This document shows, in pieces, positions 22,140 to 31,157 of a DNA stretch of 64,000 nt (position 1 is its first letter; each line of letters begins with the position of its first letter). The notes under the pieces are model-generated. The model worked only from the letters and a program-made list of their open reading frames with translations, ran no database searches and was not told where the DNA came from. A program made the translations under genes and the position numbers. The DNA is from Phyllobacterium phragmitis (GTDB taxonomy: Bacteria; Pseudomonadota; Alphaproteobacteria; Rhizobiales; Rhizobiaceae). The stretch spans positions 310,001 through 374,000 of the forward strand of contig NZ_PVBR01000004.1 of assembly GCF_002980495.1 (NCBI RefSeq), read 5' to 3'.

Positions 22140-23546
22140 ATGTCTTACGATGTCGTCGTCATCGGAACTGGTCCCGGAGGTTATGTCGCAGCCATCAAGG
22201 CGGCGCAGCTTGGCCTCAAGGTGGCTGTGGTCGAGAAGCGCAAGACCTTCGGCGGCACCTGCCTGAATATAGGCTGCATCCCTTCCAAGGCGCTTCTGCA
22301 CGCCTCGGAAATATTCGCCGAAGCCGGACATTCCTTCGACACGCTCGGTGTCGAGGTCGGAACGCCGAAGCTCAACCTGAAAAAGATGCTGGCGCATAAG
22401 GATGCGACGGTGAAAGCCAATGTCAACGGCGTGGAGTTCCTGTTCAAGAAGAACAAGATCGATACGTTCATCGGTACCGGCAAGGTGCTCGGCGAAGGCA
22501 AATTGTCGGTGACGACCGACGAGGGCACGATGCACGAGGTCGAGGCGAAGAACATCATCATCGCCACCGGCTCGGATGTGGCCGGCATTCCCGGCGTCGA
22601 TGTGCAGTTCGATGAGAAAATCATCGTTTCATCGACCGGCGCGCTCGATTTCGGCAAGGTTCCCGGCCATCTCGTCGTGGTTGGCGCCGGCGTGATCGGG
22701 CTGGAGCTCGGCTCCGTCTGGGCCCGTCTCGGCGCCAAGGTGACGGTGGTCGAATTCCTCGACAAGATCCTCGGGCCGATGGATGGAGAGGTATCCCGGC
22801 AATTCCAGCGCATGCTGGAAAAGCAGGGGATCGCGTTCAAGCTCGGCGCCAAGGTGACGGGCGTGGAGAAGACCGCGAAGGGCGCCAAGGTCATCTTCGA
22901 GCCGGTCAAGGGCGGCGAAGCGGAAACCATCGAAGCCGATGCCGTCCTGGTGGCGACCGGCCGCAGGCCCTATACGGACGGGCTCGGCCTCGAAGCCGCG
23001 GGCGTCGCCGTCGACGAGCGCGGGCGCGTGACGATCGACGATCATTGGCTGACCAGCGTGCCGGGCATCTATGCCATCGGCGACGTGGTGAAAGGGCCGA
23101 TGCTGGCGCACAAGGCGGAGGACGAAGGCGTCGCCGTCGCCGAGATCATCGCGGGCCAGGCTGGGCATGTGAATTTCGACGTCATTCCGAGCGTCGTCTA
23201 TACGCAGCCCGAAGTGGCTTCGGTGGGGAAGACCGAGGAGGAGCTGAAAGCAGCCGATATCGAATACAAGGTGGGAAAATTCCCGTTCACCGCCAATGGG
23301 CGCGCCCGGGCCATGCTGCATACGGACGGCTTCGTCAAAATCCTCGCCGACAAGGCGACGGACCGGGTGCTCGGCGCTCACATCCTCGGTTATAACGCGG
23401 GAGAGATGATCCATGAACTGGCCGTGCTGATGGAGTTCGGCGGTTCGTCGGAAGATCTGGCACGTACCTGTCATGCGCATCCGACCATGTCTGAGGCGGT
23501 GCGCGAGGCGGCGCTGGCGACCTTTTTCAAGCCGATCCACATCTGA
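22140..23546 (+). CDS. lpdA: Dihydrolipoyl dehydrogenase (E3)
   Basis: This FAD flavoprotein of 468 residues reoxidises dihydrolipoamide on SucB with NAD. The FAD motif [17 protein letters not shown] is at the N-terminus and the redox-active disulfide is in [17 protein letters not shown] (Cys40/Cys45). The NAD motif is [19 protein letters not shown], and the C-terminal His-Glu pair is in [16 protein letters not shown]. An AGAGGA element precedes the start. A terminator follows at 23573. Confidence 0.97.
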   Translation: MSYDVVVIGTGPGGYVAAIKAAQLGLKVAVVEKRKTFGGTCLNIGCIPSKALLHASEIFAEAGHSFDTLGVEVGTPKLNLKKMLAHKDATVKANVNGVEFLFKKNKIDTFIGTGKVLGEGKLSVTTDEGTMHEVEAKNIIIATGSDVAGIPGVDVQFDEKIIVSSTGALDFGKVPGHLVVVGAGVIGLELGSVWARLGAKVTVVEFLDKILGPMDGEVSRQFQRMLEKQGIAFKLGAKVTGVEKTAKGAKVIFEPVKGGEAETIEADAVLVATGRRPYTDGLGLEAAGVAVDERGRVTIDDHWLTSVPGIYAIGDVVKGPMLAHKAEDEGVAVAEIIAGQAGHVNFDVIPSVVYTQPEVASVGKTEEELKAADIEYKVGKFPFTANGRARAMLHTDGFVKILADKATDRVLGAHILGYNAGEMIHELAVLMEFGGSSEDLARTCHAHPTMSEAVREAALATFFKPIHI

Positions 23547-23572
23547 GATCTGGTTCCATCGGTTGATCAAAG

Positions 23573-23605
23573 AGCCCGGTCAACAGCGTCCGGGCTTTTT
23601 GATTT
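23573..23605 (+). terminator. Terminator of the TCA cluster after lpdA
   Basis: AGCCCGG and CCGGGCT form a 7-base-pair stem around a 10-base loop, followed by TTTTGATTTTT, 27 bases after the lpdA stop codon. Confidence 0.85.
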
Positions 23606-23610
23606 TTGCT

Positions 23611-23844
23611 TTAACCGGGAGCCGGTGTCGTCGGGGTTGCCGGTTCGGGAGGCGCGGGTGCATTCGCCGTGTCGCCGCCTGAATAGAGATAATAGCCGGC
23701 AATCAGGAGAATGACGAGCAGGACCGCTGCGATGAGATAGGCGTTGGACATGCTGCGTCTTACCGGCCGCGGCGGCTCCTGGACAGGATCATCCGGCCTG
23801 TTCTGTCTGCCCGGCTGCAGATTGGGGTCGAGAGGGTCAACCAT
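23611..23844 (-). CDS. Small single-pass membrane protein, unknown function
   Basis: The 77-residue protein has a Pro/Arg-rich cytoplasmic N-terminus (DPVQEPPRPVRRS), one transmembrane helix (AYLIAAVLLVILLIAGYYLYSGG, about residues 36-58) and an Ala/Pro/Thr-rich tail. The ATG at 23844 lies six bases from AAGGAG; the GTG directly before it is too close. The function is unknown. It is convergent with lpdA. Confidence 0.65.
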   Translation of the reverse strand: MVDPLDPNLQPGRQNRPDDPVQEPPRPVRRSMSNAYLIAAVLLVILLIAGYYLYSGGDTANAPAPPEPATPTTPAPG

Positions 23845-23964
23845 CACGCTCTCCTTCGATTGGTCGAACGGAAACAGGGTCGTGGCGACCCCGTTATAAG
23901 ACGAACAATGCGGAGCGGCCGGGTTCGTTCCCGAAAATTCGAAATGAAGAAGATTTCACTTAAT

Positions 23965-25038
23965 TCAGGGGCCGGTCATCGCGCTTATGCGATAGCCCCT
24001 GGCGCGAAGGCCTTCGATCAGACCTTTATCGCCGGGCAGATGCAACGCGCCCACGGCGATAAAGGCATTGCCCTTATCGAGGATCGGGATCGCGCGTTTG
24101 GCCATGACGGTGTTGCGTGCCTCGATCATCTTCTGTTCGAAAGCGGCATATCCGTCATCGGATGTGTCATCAGGCGCGAGCGATCGCAGCACCGGCATGA
24201 TCATGCCGGTCCGGCCCTCGATGTAGAGGACCAGCATGGTCTCATAGAGATCGTCCAGGCGATCGCCGAGCGCCAATGTTTCGATCAGTCCCTGAATGTG
24301 GAAGTCGAGCGACAGCGCATTCATGGCATCCAACTGCTCGACCATGGTCTCGAGGCCCAGGAGGTCCTTGCCCTGGGCTTTTGCAACTTCCGCAAGCTTG
24401 AGGTCGAGAAAGGCTGCGCCGCTCTTTTTACGCGCCATCTCGCATGCCGGCATCGCCACCAGGCTGGTCAGCATCCAGGGCTTCATCCTGGAAACGGCGG
24501 CAAGCGGAACGCCACGTTTGGCAAGTGCCGCGCGGACGCCATCGATCTTGTCGGCAGGCAATAGCTGATCAAGCGTTCTGCCGTCGGTGAACATCATGAG
24601 ATCCGGGCGCTCGGCCATGGCCTTTATGGAAGCCTGCGGATCAAGGATTTCGGTGGTCTCGACGACCACGGCCGCCGAAGCGTCATAGGCTTTTTGCGCA
24701 GTCGCGGGGAGATTGGCGACCCGCGGATCGGTCAGGTGCATGGTGCCGAACAGATAGGAGGGTGCCGCTCCGTCCTTCTCGATCTTCCACAAAAGGCCGT
24801 CGCCATTGGGTATAGCGGCCGCTTCCGCCCGGATCGCGGCAAGTTTTGCAGGGTCATCGCGGGCAAGGCCGGGGATCAGATCCTTGCCGGTGCAGGCAAT
24901 GGTTTCCGCCCTGGCCGTCGCAGCCATGACCAGTGCTGCGGCAAATAACAAAAAGAACAGCAGGTTCAAGGCGAAGACGAATCTGAGCGCGTGATCGGCA
25001 ATGCGGTCGGCGCGGGGACGGGGCGGGGTGTTTTTCAT
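23965..25038 (-). CDS. TraB/GumN family protein
   Basis: The 357-residue protein has an N-terminal membrane anchor or signal segment (about residues 18-45, ending MAATARAE) and a TraB/GumN domain with the family motif YLFGTMHLTDPRV (about residue 94) and the C-terminal AIPILDKGNAFIAVGALHLPGDKGLI. The domain belongs to the EreA/ChaN-like fold, some members of which are proposed metalloproteases; the role of this protein is unknown. It lies 86 bases after xerC on the same strand. Confidence 0.85.
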   Translation of the reverse strand: MKNTPPRPRADRIADHALRFVFALNLLFFLLFAAALVMAATARAETIACTGKDLIPGLARDDPAKLAAIRAEAAAIPNGDGLLWKIEKDGAAPSYLFGTMHLTDPRVANLPATAQKAYDASAAVVVETTEILDPQASIKAMAERPDLMMFTDGRTLDQLLPADKIDGVRAALAKRGVPLAAVSRMKPWMLTSLVAMPACEMARKKSGAAFLDLKLAEVAKAQGKDLLGLETMVEQLDAMNALSLDFHIQGLIETLALGDRLDDLYETMLVLYIEGRTGMIMPVLRSLAPDDTSDDGYAAFEQKMIEARNTVMAKRAIPILDKGNAFIAVGALHLPGDKGLIEGLRARGYRISAMTGP

Positions 25039-25124
25039 CAGGGGAGGATTACCGCGCTATTTGACGAAAAAGCGTTAACCGGATCGTTCGCTTTGTTGTT
25101 ATTCCGGCTCATATGAGGCCGTTT

Positions 25125-26081
25125 TCACGCGCGTGGATGCGCGTTGTCGTAGATTTCCAGAAGCCTGTCGGTATCGACACCGGTATAGATCTGCGTCGTG
25201 GAAAGGCTGGCATGGCCGAGGAGTTCCTGGATGGTGCGCAGATCGCCGCCGCGCGCCAGCAGATGGGTGGCGAAGGAGTGGCGCAGCGCATGCGGCGTTG
25301 CCGTGTCGGGCAGGCCGAGGCCGCTGCGCAGGTTTTGCATTTCGCGCTGGATGATGGCCGGCTGCAACGCTCCGCCCTTGGCGCCTCGGAACAGCGGCGT
25401 GCCCGGCGCCAGATCATACGGGCAGAGACGGCGATATGCCTCGACGGCCCGGTGGATGACGGGCAGAAGCGGTACGAGCCGGGTCTTGCCGCCCTTACCC
25501 TTGACGGCGATCGAGCGTGCGTCGCTGTCGGTGAGATCGCCGCCGTCGAGGCCGAGTGCTTCGGAAATGCGCAGCCCGCAGCCATAGAGCAGCGTCAGGA
25601 CAGCGGCATTTCGCGCGGCGATCCACGGCTCGGCCGCAAGCTGTTCGCCGGCATCGACGACGCGTTTTGCATCAATGAGGCCAAGCGGTTTGGGAAGCGA
25701 TTTCGGCTGGCGCGGTGCGCGCATGGCGCCTGCGCCGGCGGCGTTGGCGAGGCCGCGCTTTTCCAGATGCCGCAGCAGGGAGCGGATGCCCGCCAGGCCG
25801 CGGCCCAGCGTGCGTGCGCCGGCGCCGCCATTGCGGCGGCTGGCCAGGAACGAACGCAGATCGGCGACGCGCAGGGCGCTGACATCCCTTAGTGAAGGCG
25901 GGCCGCCCAGATGGCCGGTCAGGAAATGCAGGAACTGTCTCGTGTCACGCTCATAGGCCTCAAGCGTATTGTGCGACAGGCGGCGCGCATTTTTCAATGA
26001 ATTCAGCCATTCTTCGCGCGCCGCCATAAGGTCTGCACGGGCGGGCACGAGGAATTCCGTTGCTGCATGTCTTGCTGTCAT
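25125..26081 (-). CDS. xerC: Tyrosine recombinase XerC
   Basis: The 318-residue site-specific recombinase resolves chromosome dimers at dif together with XerD and FtsK. The SAM-like N-terminal core-binding domain (about residues 15-110) is followed by the catalytic domain with Arg in [12 protein letters not shown], Lys in [21 protein letters not shown], the His in [10 protein letters not shown] and the nucleophilic Tyr in QIYTGVD. The start at 26081 gives the family length; a longer frame from 26507 runs antisense through rimM and is rejected. It is divergent from rimM. Confidence 0.93.
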   Translation of the reverse strand: MTARHAATEFLVPARADLMAAREEWLNSLKNARRLSHNTLEAYERDTRQFLHFLTGHLGGPPSLRDVSALRVADLRSFLASRRNGGAGARTLGRGLAGIRSLLRHLEKRGLANAAGAGAMRAPRQPKSLPKPLGLIDAKRVVDAGEQLAAEPWIAARNAAVLTLLYGCGLRISEALGLDGGDLTDSDARSIAVKGKGGKTRLVPLLPVIHRAVEAYRRLCPYDLAPGTPLFRGAKGGALQPAIIQREMQNLRSGLGLPDTATPHALRHSFATHLLARGGDLRTIQELLGHASLSTTQIYTGVDTDRLLEIYDNAHPRA

Positions 26082-26207
26082 CGGGCTTTTCCCACCAATC
26101 CAAGCTCGACCATGCCACCGAGATGTTACAAAGTGGTTGCCACTTGGCGTTTTGCCCGGGATTGGGTAAGGCCACGTGAAGACAATTGGCGCAATGATAG
26201 GAAACGC

Positions 26208-26801
26208 ATGCCCAAACCAGAAAATCCAGTCCAGCTTGCCGTGATCGGCGCACCGCACGGCACGCGTGGGGAAGTCCGTGTCAAGACGTTTACCGGCGAT
26301 CCGCTGGCGCTTGGCGATTACGGGCTTCTTTATGATGAAACCGGCCGCAGTTTCGAAATCATGGAAATCCGCGCGGCGAAAACCGTCGTCGTGGTGCGGT
26401 TCAAGGGCGTGAACGACCGCAATGCGGCCGAGAAACTGAACGGCGTGGCCTTGTTCATCGACCGCGAGCAATTGCCGGAGGAACTTGACGAGGACGAATT
26501 CTACCATACGGATCTGGTCGGCCTCGAAGCGGTCGATCCGGAAGGCGCTGCGATCGGACGGGTCACCGGCATCTTCGATTTCGGCGGCGGCGACCTCATC
26601 GAACTGAGCACATCAGGGCGCAGGCCCTATCTGATCCCGTTCACGCAAAGCTCCGTGCCCGAAATCGATCTCGAGGCCGGGCGTCTGGTGATCGATCCGG
26701 TTGCGGCCGGTCTCGTCGCCGATGACGATGCTTCCGACGATCCGGGCGATGATCGGGATAAGGGCCAGGACGGGGGACGGGACAGGCGGGAGCGCAAATG
26801 A
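26208..26801 (+). CDS. rimM: Ribosome maturation factor RimM
   Basis: RimM assists 30S subunit maturation by binding S19. The 197-residue protein has the N-terminal RimM domain ([25 protein letters not shown]) and the PRC-barrel ([32 protein letters not shown]). The C-terminus is a charged Asp/Arg-rich tail (about residues 172-197). The ATG at 26208 follows TAGGAA. Its stop overlaps trmD by four bases (ATGA). Confidence 0.95.
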   Translation: MPKPENPVQLAVIGAPHGTRGEVRVKTFTGDPLALGDYGLLYDETGRSFEIMEIRAAKTVVVVRFKGVNDRNAAEKLNGVALFIDREQLPEELDEDEFYHTDLVGLEAVDPEGAAIGRVTGIFDFGGGDLIELSTSGRRPYLIPFTQSSVPEIDLEAGRLVIDPVAAGLVADDDASDDPGDDRDKGQDGGRDRRERK

Positions 26802-27496
26802 GTTTCCGCGCGACGGTGCTGACGCTTTACCCGGAAATGTTTCCAGGCCCGCTCGGCATTTCGCTGGCCGGCAAGGCATTGGCCGAGGAAAAATGGCGGC
26901 TGGAGACGGTACAGATCCGCGATTTTGCGGAGGGGCGGCATCGCATGGTCGACGATACGCCGGCCGGCGGCGGGGCGGGCATGGTGATGAAGCCCGATGT
27001 GGTGGCGCGCGCCATCGACCACGCGGCGGATGAGCGGCCAAGGCTGTTGATGAGCCCGCGCGGCAAGCCCCTGACCCAGAAACGGGTGCGGGCTCTCGCC
27101 GAAGGGCCGGGCGCGATCATCCTTTGCGGACGCTTCGAAGGCGTCGATGAACGGGTCATCGAGGCGCGCGATCTCGAAGAGGTTTCGATCGGCGATTATA
27201 TTCTTTCGGGCGGCGAGACGGCGGCCTTCGTGCTGCTGGATGCGGTGGTCCGGCTCCTGCCCGGCGTCATGGGCAACGAGCAGTCGGGCGAGACGGAAAG
27301 CTTCGAAACGGGGCTGCTCGAACATCCGCATTATACGCGCCCGCAGCAGTGGGAGGGGCGCTCGATTCCCGATGTGCTGACCTCCGGCAATCATGGCGCG
27401 ATCGACAAATGGCGGCGTGCCGAGGCTGAACGGATCACGCGGGAAAGACGGCCCGATCTGTGGAAGGCCTATCCGGAGACGGGAAAAGCCAAATGA
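26798..27496 (+). CDS. trmD: tRNA (guanine-N1)-methyltransferase TrmD
   Basis: TrmD makes m1G37 in tRNAs and prevents +1 frameshifting. The SPOUT-fold motifs are [40 protein letters not shown] and the knot segment [11 protein letters not shown], and the catalytic-domain segment VTSGNHGAI-type ([14 protein letters not shown]) is at the end. The length of 232 residues is normal. It is translationally coupled to rimM. Confidence 0.96.
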   Translation: MSFRATVLTLYPEMFPGPLGISLAGKALAEEKWRLETVQIRDFAEGRHRMVDDTPAGGGAGMVMKPDVVARAIDHAADERPRLLMSPRGKPLTQKRVRALAEGPGAIILCGRFEGVDERVIEARDLEEVSIGDYILSGGETAAFVLLDAVVRLLPGVMGNEQSGETESFETGLLEHPHYTRPQQWEGRSIPDVLTSGNHGAIDKWRRAEAERITRERRPDLWKAYPETGKAK

Positions 27497-27760
27497 TCGT
27501 CCTGCTTGGGCGGAGAAGGCAAGTGACCTCTGCGCGCGGGTCTTGACCGCATGGGTAGGCAGGGGTGGCGTTTCGGCAGTTGATTAAATACGCCCGATGG
27601 TGTAAAGCCGCGCCAACTCAGGGGAAAATCCCGAGATCCGCCAACCAATGAATGGTGAATACGCTCCTGCCTCAAAAAGGCATAGCTGTCCGGCAATGAG
27701 ACTGTACAGCAAGTGTCGAGCGCTCTGACTGTTCGAAAAGAACGAGAAGGATTGAAGACG

Positions 27761-28186
27761 ATGGACATCATCCGTCAGATCGAGGCCGAACAGGCCGCCA
27801 AGATCAATGAAAAGCGCACATTCCCCGATTTCGAGCCGGGCGACACCGTTCGCGTGCAGGTGCGCGTCACGGAAGGCACCCGTACCCGCGTCCAGGCTTA
27901 CGAAGGCGTTTGCATCGCCCGTGCCGGCGCCGGCATTCACGAGAACTTCACCGTTCGCAAGATTTCCTATGGCGAAGGCGTCGAGCGCGTATTCCCGGTC
28001 TATTCCCCGCTGGTGGAAGCCGTCGAACTCGTCCGCCGCGGCAAGGTCCGCCGCGCCAAGCTCTATTATCTGCGCGGCCTGACCGGCAAGGCGGCCCGCA
28101 TCGCCGAGAAGAAAGATTACCGCAAGACCGCCAAGGGTGCGGAAAAGGGAAAAGCCGCAGCTGAAAAAGCGCCGGCTGCCGAGTAA
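27761..28186 (+). CDS. rplS: 50S ribosomal protein L19
   Basis: The 141-residue L19 lies at the 30S-50S interface. Its conserved core [26 protein letters not shown] and [32 protein letters not shown] is complete, followed by a Lys/Ala-rich tail. The 264 bases between trmD and rplS hold no gene and probably contain a promoter or leader. A clear terminator follows. Confidence 0.97.
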   Translation: MDIIRQIEAEQAAKINEKRTFPDFEPGDTVRVQVRVTEGTRTRVQAYEGVCIARAGAGIHENFTVRKISYGEGVERVFPVYSPLVEAVELVRRGKVRRAKLYYLRGLTGKAARIAEKKDYRKTAKGAEKGKAAAEKAPAAE

Positions 28187-28210
28187 GTCGGAAAACACGA
28201 AATTTGGGAA

Positions 28211-28236
28211 AGGCGGTCTTCGGGCCGCCTTTTTTA
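28211..28236 (+). terminator. Terminator of rplS
   Basis: AGGCGG and CCGCCT pair around TCTTCGGG and run into a stretch of T residues ending TATTTA, 24 bases after the rplS stop. Confidence 0.9.
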
Positions 28237-28378
28237 TTTACGCGCAGAAAGCTTTCGCTCTGGTCGCCAGCTAAGGGCGATTCATTGCTCTTGCAACCGT
28301 GCAAGGTTTCGGACAGGTTATCCATGGCGGGATTCCATGTGGCCCTCGGGCCCGTGGCATGAACGGAGATCATCCAGG

Positions 28379-29173
28379 ATGGACCTGAAATCACTGTTTT
28401 CCGGTGTGCTGGCGCTGGTTTTGATACCTCTTGCCGCTCATGCCGAGGATTTGCCGGATCTCGGCGGGAAAACGTTGATGGTGGCGACGGAAAATGCCTA
28501 TCCGCCGCTGCAGTTCATCGATCCGAATTCCGGCCAGGCGATCGGCTGGGAATATGACGCGATGAAAGAGATCGCCAAGCGGCTGAACTTCAAGGCGGCC
28601 CATCAGAATGTCAGCTGGGGCGCGATGATCCAGGCCGTCTCCGATGGCCAGTATCACATCGGCATGAACGGCATCACCATCAAGGACGATCGCAAGGAAA
28701 AAGTCGATTTCTCCGATCCCTATATGCGTTCGGAAATGTTCATGCTGGTGCGCGGCGATGAGGAGCGCTTCAGCGATGCGAAGAGCTTTGCCGCCCTCAA
28801 AGACGGGCTCGTCGGCGCACAGCCCGGCACGCCGCCATTTTATGTCGCGGTTCATGATGTGCTCGACGGGAACGAACACAATCCCCGCATCAAACGGTTC
28901 GAGACCTTCGGCGCGTCGGTGCAGGCGCTGAAAACCGGCGATGTCGATGTGGTGTTGACCGACGGAACCGCGGGCAAGGGCTATGCGCAGGCTTCGGAAG
29001 GCGCGCTGAAGCTCGTCGGCGGTCCGCTCGGTGCGGAAGATTTCGGGTTCATTTTCCCGAAAGGGTCCGATCTCGTGGCATCGGTCAATGCCGCAATCAA
29101 ATTGCTGAAAGCAGACGGGACATTCGATGCGCTGAACAAAAAATGGTTCCTCGATTATAAGCTCGGCGGCTGA
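28379..29173 (+). CDS. Amino-acid ABC transporter periplasmic binding protein (orphan)
   Basis: The 264-residue protein has a signal peptide (MDLKSLFSGVLALVLIPLAAHA) and a family-3 solute-binding domain: LMVATENAYPPLQF, GWEYDAMKEIAKRL, GMNGITIKDDRKEKVDFSDPYM, VGAQPGTPPFYVA and the C-terminal LLKADGTFDALNKKWF. Such proteins deliver polar amino acids to an ABC permease. Here the permease is reduced to a 37-codon tail directly downstream and no ATPase gene is present, so the protein is orphaned unless a distant permease serves it. The coding sequence itself looks intact. Confidence 0.9.
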   Translation: MDLKSLFSGVLALVLIPLAAHAEDLPDLGGKTLMVATENAYPPLQFIDPNSGQAIGWEYDAMKEIAKRLNFKAAHQNVSWGAMIQAVSDGQYHIGMNGITIKDDRKEKVDFSDPYMRSEMFMLVRGDEERFSDAKSFAALKDGLVGAQPGTPPFYVAVHDVLDGNEHNPRIKRFETFGASVQALKTGDVDVVLTDGTAGKGYAQASEGALKLVGGPLGAEDFGFIFPKGSDLVASVNAAIKLLKADGTFDALNKKWFLDYKLGG

Positions 29174-29282
29174 TCTTCCGACCTATTCCATCGTCGCCTA
29201 TATCTACCTGCTGCTGACGGCAGGTTTCTCGATCGCGTTGCGACGCCTTGAAAAGAGGCTGCGACAGGATGGCGGGCGGTAG
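29172..29282 (+). pseudogene. 3' remnant of an amino-acid ABC transporter permease
   Basis: Immediately overlapping the stop of the binding protein, an open frame reads DLPTYSIVAYIYLLLTAGFS and then IALRRLEKRLRQDGGR before TAG. This is the characteristic last transmembrane helix and positively charged tail of His/Glu/Gln-type amino-acid permeases. The rest of the permease is missing, and no ATPase gene follows before leuC. I infer an internal deletion that fused the binding protein's stop to the permease end. Confidence 0.75.
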
Positions 29283-29534
29283 GGTGCTCTTTCAAGCTTC
29301 TATTTTATTGCCTGAAACCGGAAAAATTGATATGAGCGACCGCATGAACTCCTTTGATGGATGGATCGGGCGGAAAATTTTCGTGCTGCAGGACCGCAAG
29401 CGTCTGCCGCAGCGCTTTTCCGCACGAATTTCCGGGACGCTTAACAGCCTTCTTAGCTGAGCACGGCCCAGGCTTGGCAGGCCTTTTTTGCCATACCCAA
29501 TTTACCCTCTGCTTTTTAAGAACGGATATGAACA

Positions 29535-30944
29535 ATGAGCGCAGTTCGCACCCTTTATGACAAGATCTGGGACGATCATCTGGTGGACAGCCAGGCCGAT
29601 GGCACCTGCCTCCTCTATATCGATCGCCATCTTGTTCACGAGGTTACATCGCCGCAGGCCTTCGAAGGCCTTCGCCTGACCGGCCGCAAGGTGCGTCATC
29701 CCGAGCGCACACTCGCCGTCGTCGATCACAATGTGCCGACCTCGCCCGACCGCAAGAACGGCATCAAGAACGAGGAAAGCCGCATCCAGGTCGAGGCATT
29801 GGCCAGGAACGCCGCCGATTTCGGGGTGGAATACTATTCCGAGAACGATATTCGTCAGGGCATCGTCCATATCATCGGGCCGGAGCAGGGCTTTACGCTG
29901 CCAGGCATGACCATCGTCTGCGGCGACAGCCATACCTCGACGCATGGCGCGTTCGGCGCGCTGGCGCACGGCATCGGCACGTCCGAGGTCGAGCACGTGC
30001 TCGCCACCCAGACGCTGATCCAGCGCAAGGCGAAGAACATGCTGGTGCGTGTCGACGGCCAGCTTCCGCCCGGCGTGACGGCGAAGGACATCATTCTCGC
30101 CATCATCGGCGAGATCGGCACCGCCGGCGGCACCGGCTATGTCATCGAATATGCCGGCGAGGCGATCCGTGCGCTGTCGATGGAAGGCCGGATGACGATT
30201 TGCAATATGAGCATCGAAGGCGGCGCCCGGGCCGGCCTGATCGCGCCCGATGAAACCACTTTCGCCTATATCAAGGACAAGCCGCGCGCGCCGAAGGGCG
30301 AGCAACTCGAGCAGGCCATCGCCTATTGGAAGACGCTGCAGTCGGATGAAGGCGCGCATTTCGACAAGATCGTCACGCTCAACGCCGCCGATCTGCCGCC
30401 GATCGTGTCCTGGGGGTCGTCGCCGGAAGATGTCGTCGCCGTGACGGGCGAAGTGCCCAATCCCGAGGACATCGCCGACGAGACCAAGCGGGTGTCGAAG
30501 CAGCGCGCGCTCGATTACATGGGCCTGAAGCCCGGAACGAAGATCACCGATATCAAGCTCGACCGCGTCTTCATCGGTTCGTGCACCAATGGCCGCATCG
30601 AGGATCTGCGCGCGGTGGCAAAGGTCGTCGAAGGTCGCAAGGTGGCGCCAAGCGTCGATGCGATGATCGTGCCGGGCTCCGGGCTCGTCAAGGAACAGGC
30701 CGAGGCCGAAGGTCTCGACAGGATCTTCAGGGAAGCCGGATTCGACTGGCGCGAGCCCGGCTGCTCGATGTGCCTTGCCATGAATGACGACCGGCTGAAG
30801 CCGGGCGAGCGTTGCGCCTCGACTTCGAACCGCAATTTCGAGGGTCGTCAGGGCTTCAAGGGCCGCACGCATCTGGTCGCGCCGGCCATGGCGGCGGCGG
30901 CGGCGATCGCCGGACATTTCGTCGATATCCGCGAATGGAAATAA
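29535..30944 (+). CDS. leuC: 3-isopropylmalate dehydratase large subunit
   Basis: The 469-residue aconitase-family enzyme isomerises 2- to 3-isopropylmalate in leucine biosynthesis; its partner LeuD is not in the window. The [4Fe-4S] cysteines are in [12 protein letters not shown] (about residue 350) and [11 protein letters not shown] (about 410-413). [24 protein letters not shown] and the C-terminal [10 protein letters not shown] are also conserved. A weak hairpin plus T-run (29470-29489) lies in the leader and could be a terminator of the upstream operon or an attenuator. Confidence 0.97.
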   Translation: MSAVRTLYDKIWDDHLVDSQADGTCLLYIDRHLVHEVTSPQAFEGLRLTGRKVRHPERTLAVVDHNVPTSPDRKNGIKNEESRIQVEALARNAADFGVEYYSENDIRQGIVHIIGPEQGFTLPGMTIVCGDSHTSTHGAFGALAHGIGTSEVEHVLATQTLIQRKAKNMLVRVDGQLPPGVTAKDIILAIIGEIGTAGGTGYVIEYAGEAIRALSMEGRMTICNMSIEGGARAGLIAPDETTFAYIKDKPRAPKGEQLEQAIAYWKTLQSDEGAHFDKIVTLNAADLPPIVSWGSSPEDVVAVTGEVPNPEDIADETKRVSKQRALDYMGLKPGTKITDIKLDRVFIGSCTNGRIEDLRAVAKVVEGRKVAPSVDAMIVPGSGLVKEQAEAEGLDRIFREAGFDWREPGCSMCLAMNDDRLKPGERCASTSNRNFEGRQGFKGRTHLVAPAMAAAAAIAGHFVDIREWK

Positions 30945-30950
30945 GCGTTT

Positions 30951-30986
30951 ACGGCACCGTGCGTTCTTGAGGACGCACGGTGCCGT
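30951..30986. terminator. Perfect 14-bp palindrome after leuC
   Basis: ACGGCACCGTGCGT and its exact complement flank an 8-base loop, starting 7 bases after the leuC stop. There is no long T-run on the plus strand, so it may be a weak terminator or an RNA-stabilising 3' stem-loop. Confidence 0.6.
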
Positions 30987-31157
30987 AATGAACTGCGCAT
31001 TTGATGGGGTGCCCCGGGGTATCCCATTTTCGTTTTTCTTTACCATTGTTGCAGGTGATCGGGCGTTCCGCACGGTTTCACCGTGCCGGCCGGCCGCGGT
31101 TAACGCTATTTTGTTCTCGTCCGGGCAAGCTTTCTACAAGCGGGAAACAAAGGGCAT

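Noticed and set aside
26082-26507. N-terminal extension of the xerC frame
   Set aside because: It runs antisense through rimM and its promoter, and XerC family length is reached from the start at 26081.
27497-27760. Possible structured leader or riboswitch before rplS
   Set aside because: Only short 5-base stems were found by eye and no known alphaproteobacterial RNA motif was recognised.
29248-29460. 70-codon frame as a leucine leader peptide for leuC attenuation
   Set aside because: It has no run of leucine codons and overlaps the permease remnant; the following hairpin is weak.
29502-31073. Minus-strand open frame (523 codons) opposite leuC
   Set aside because: It is antisense to leuC, and its composition is typical of a reverse-frame artefact.
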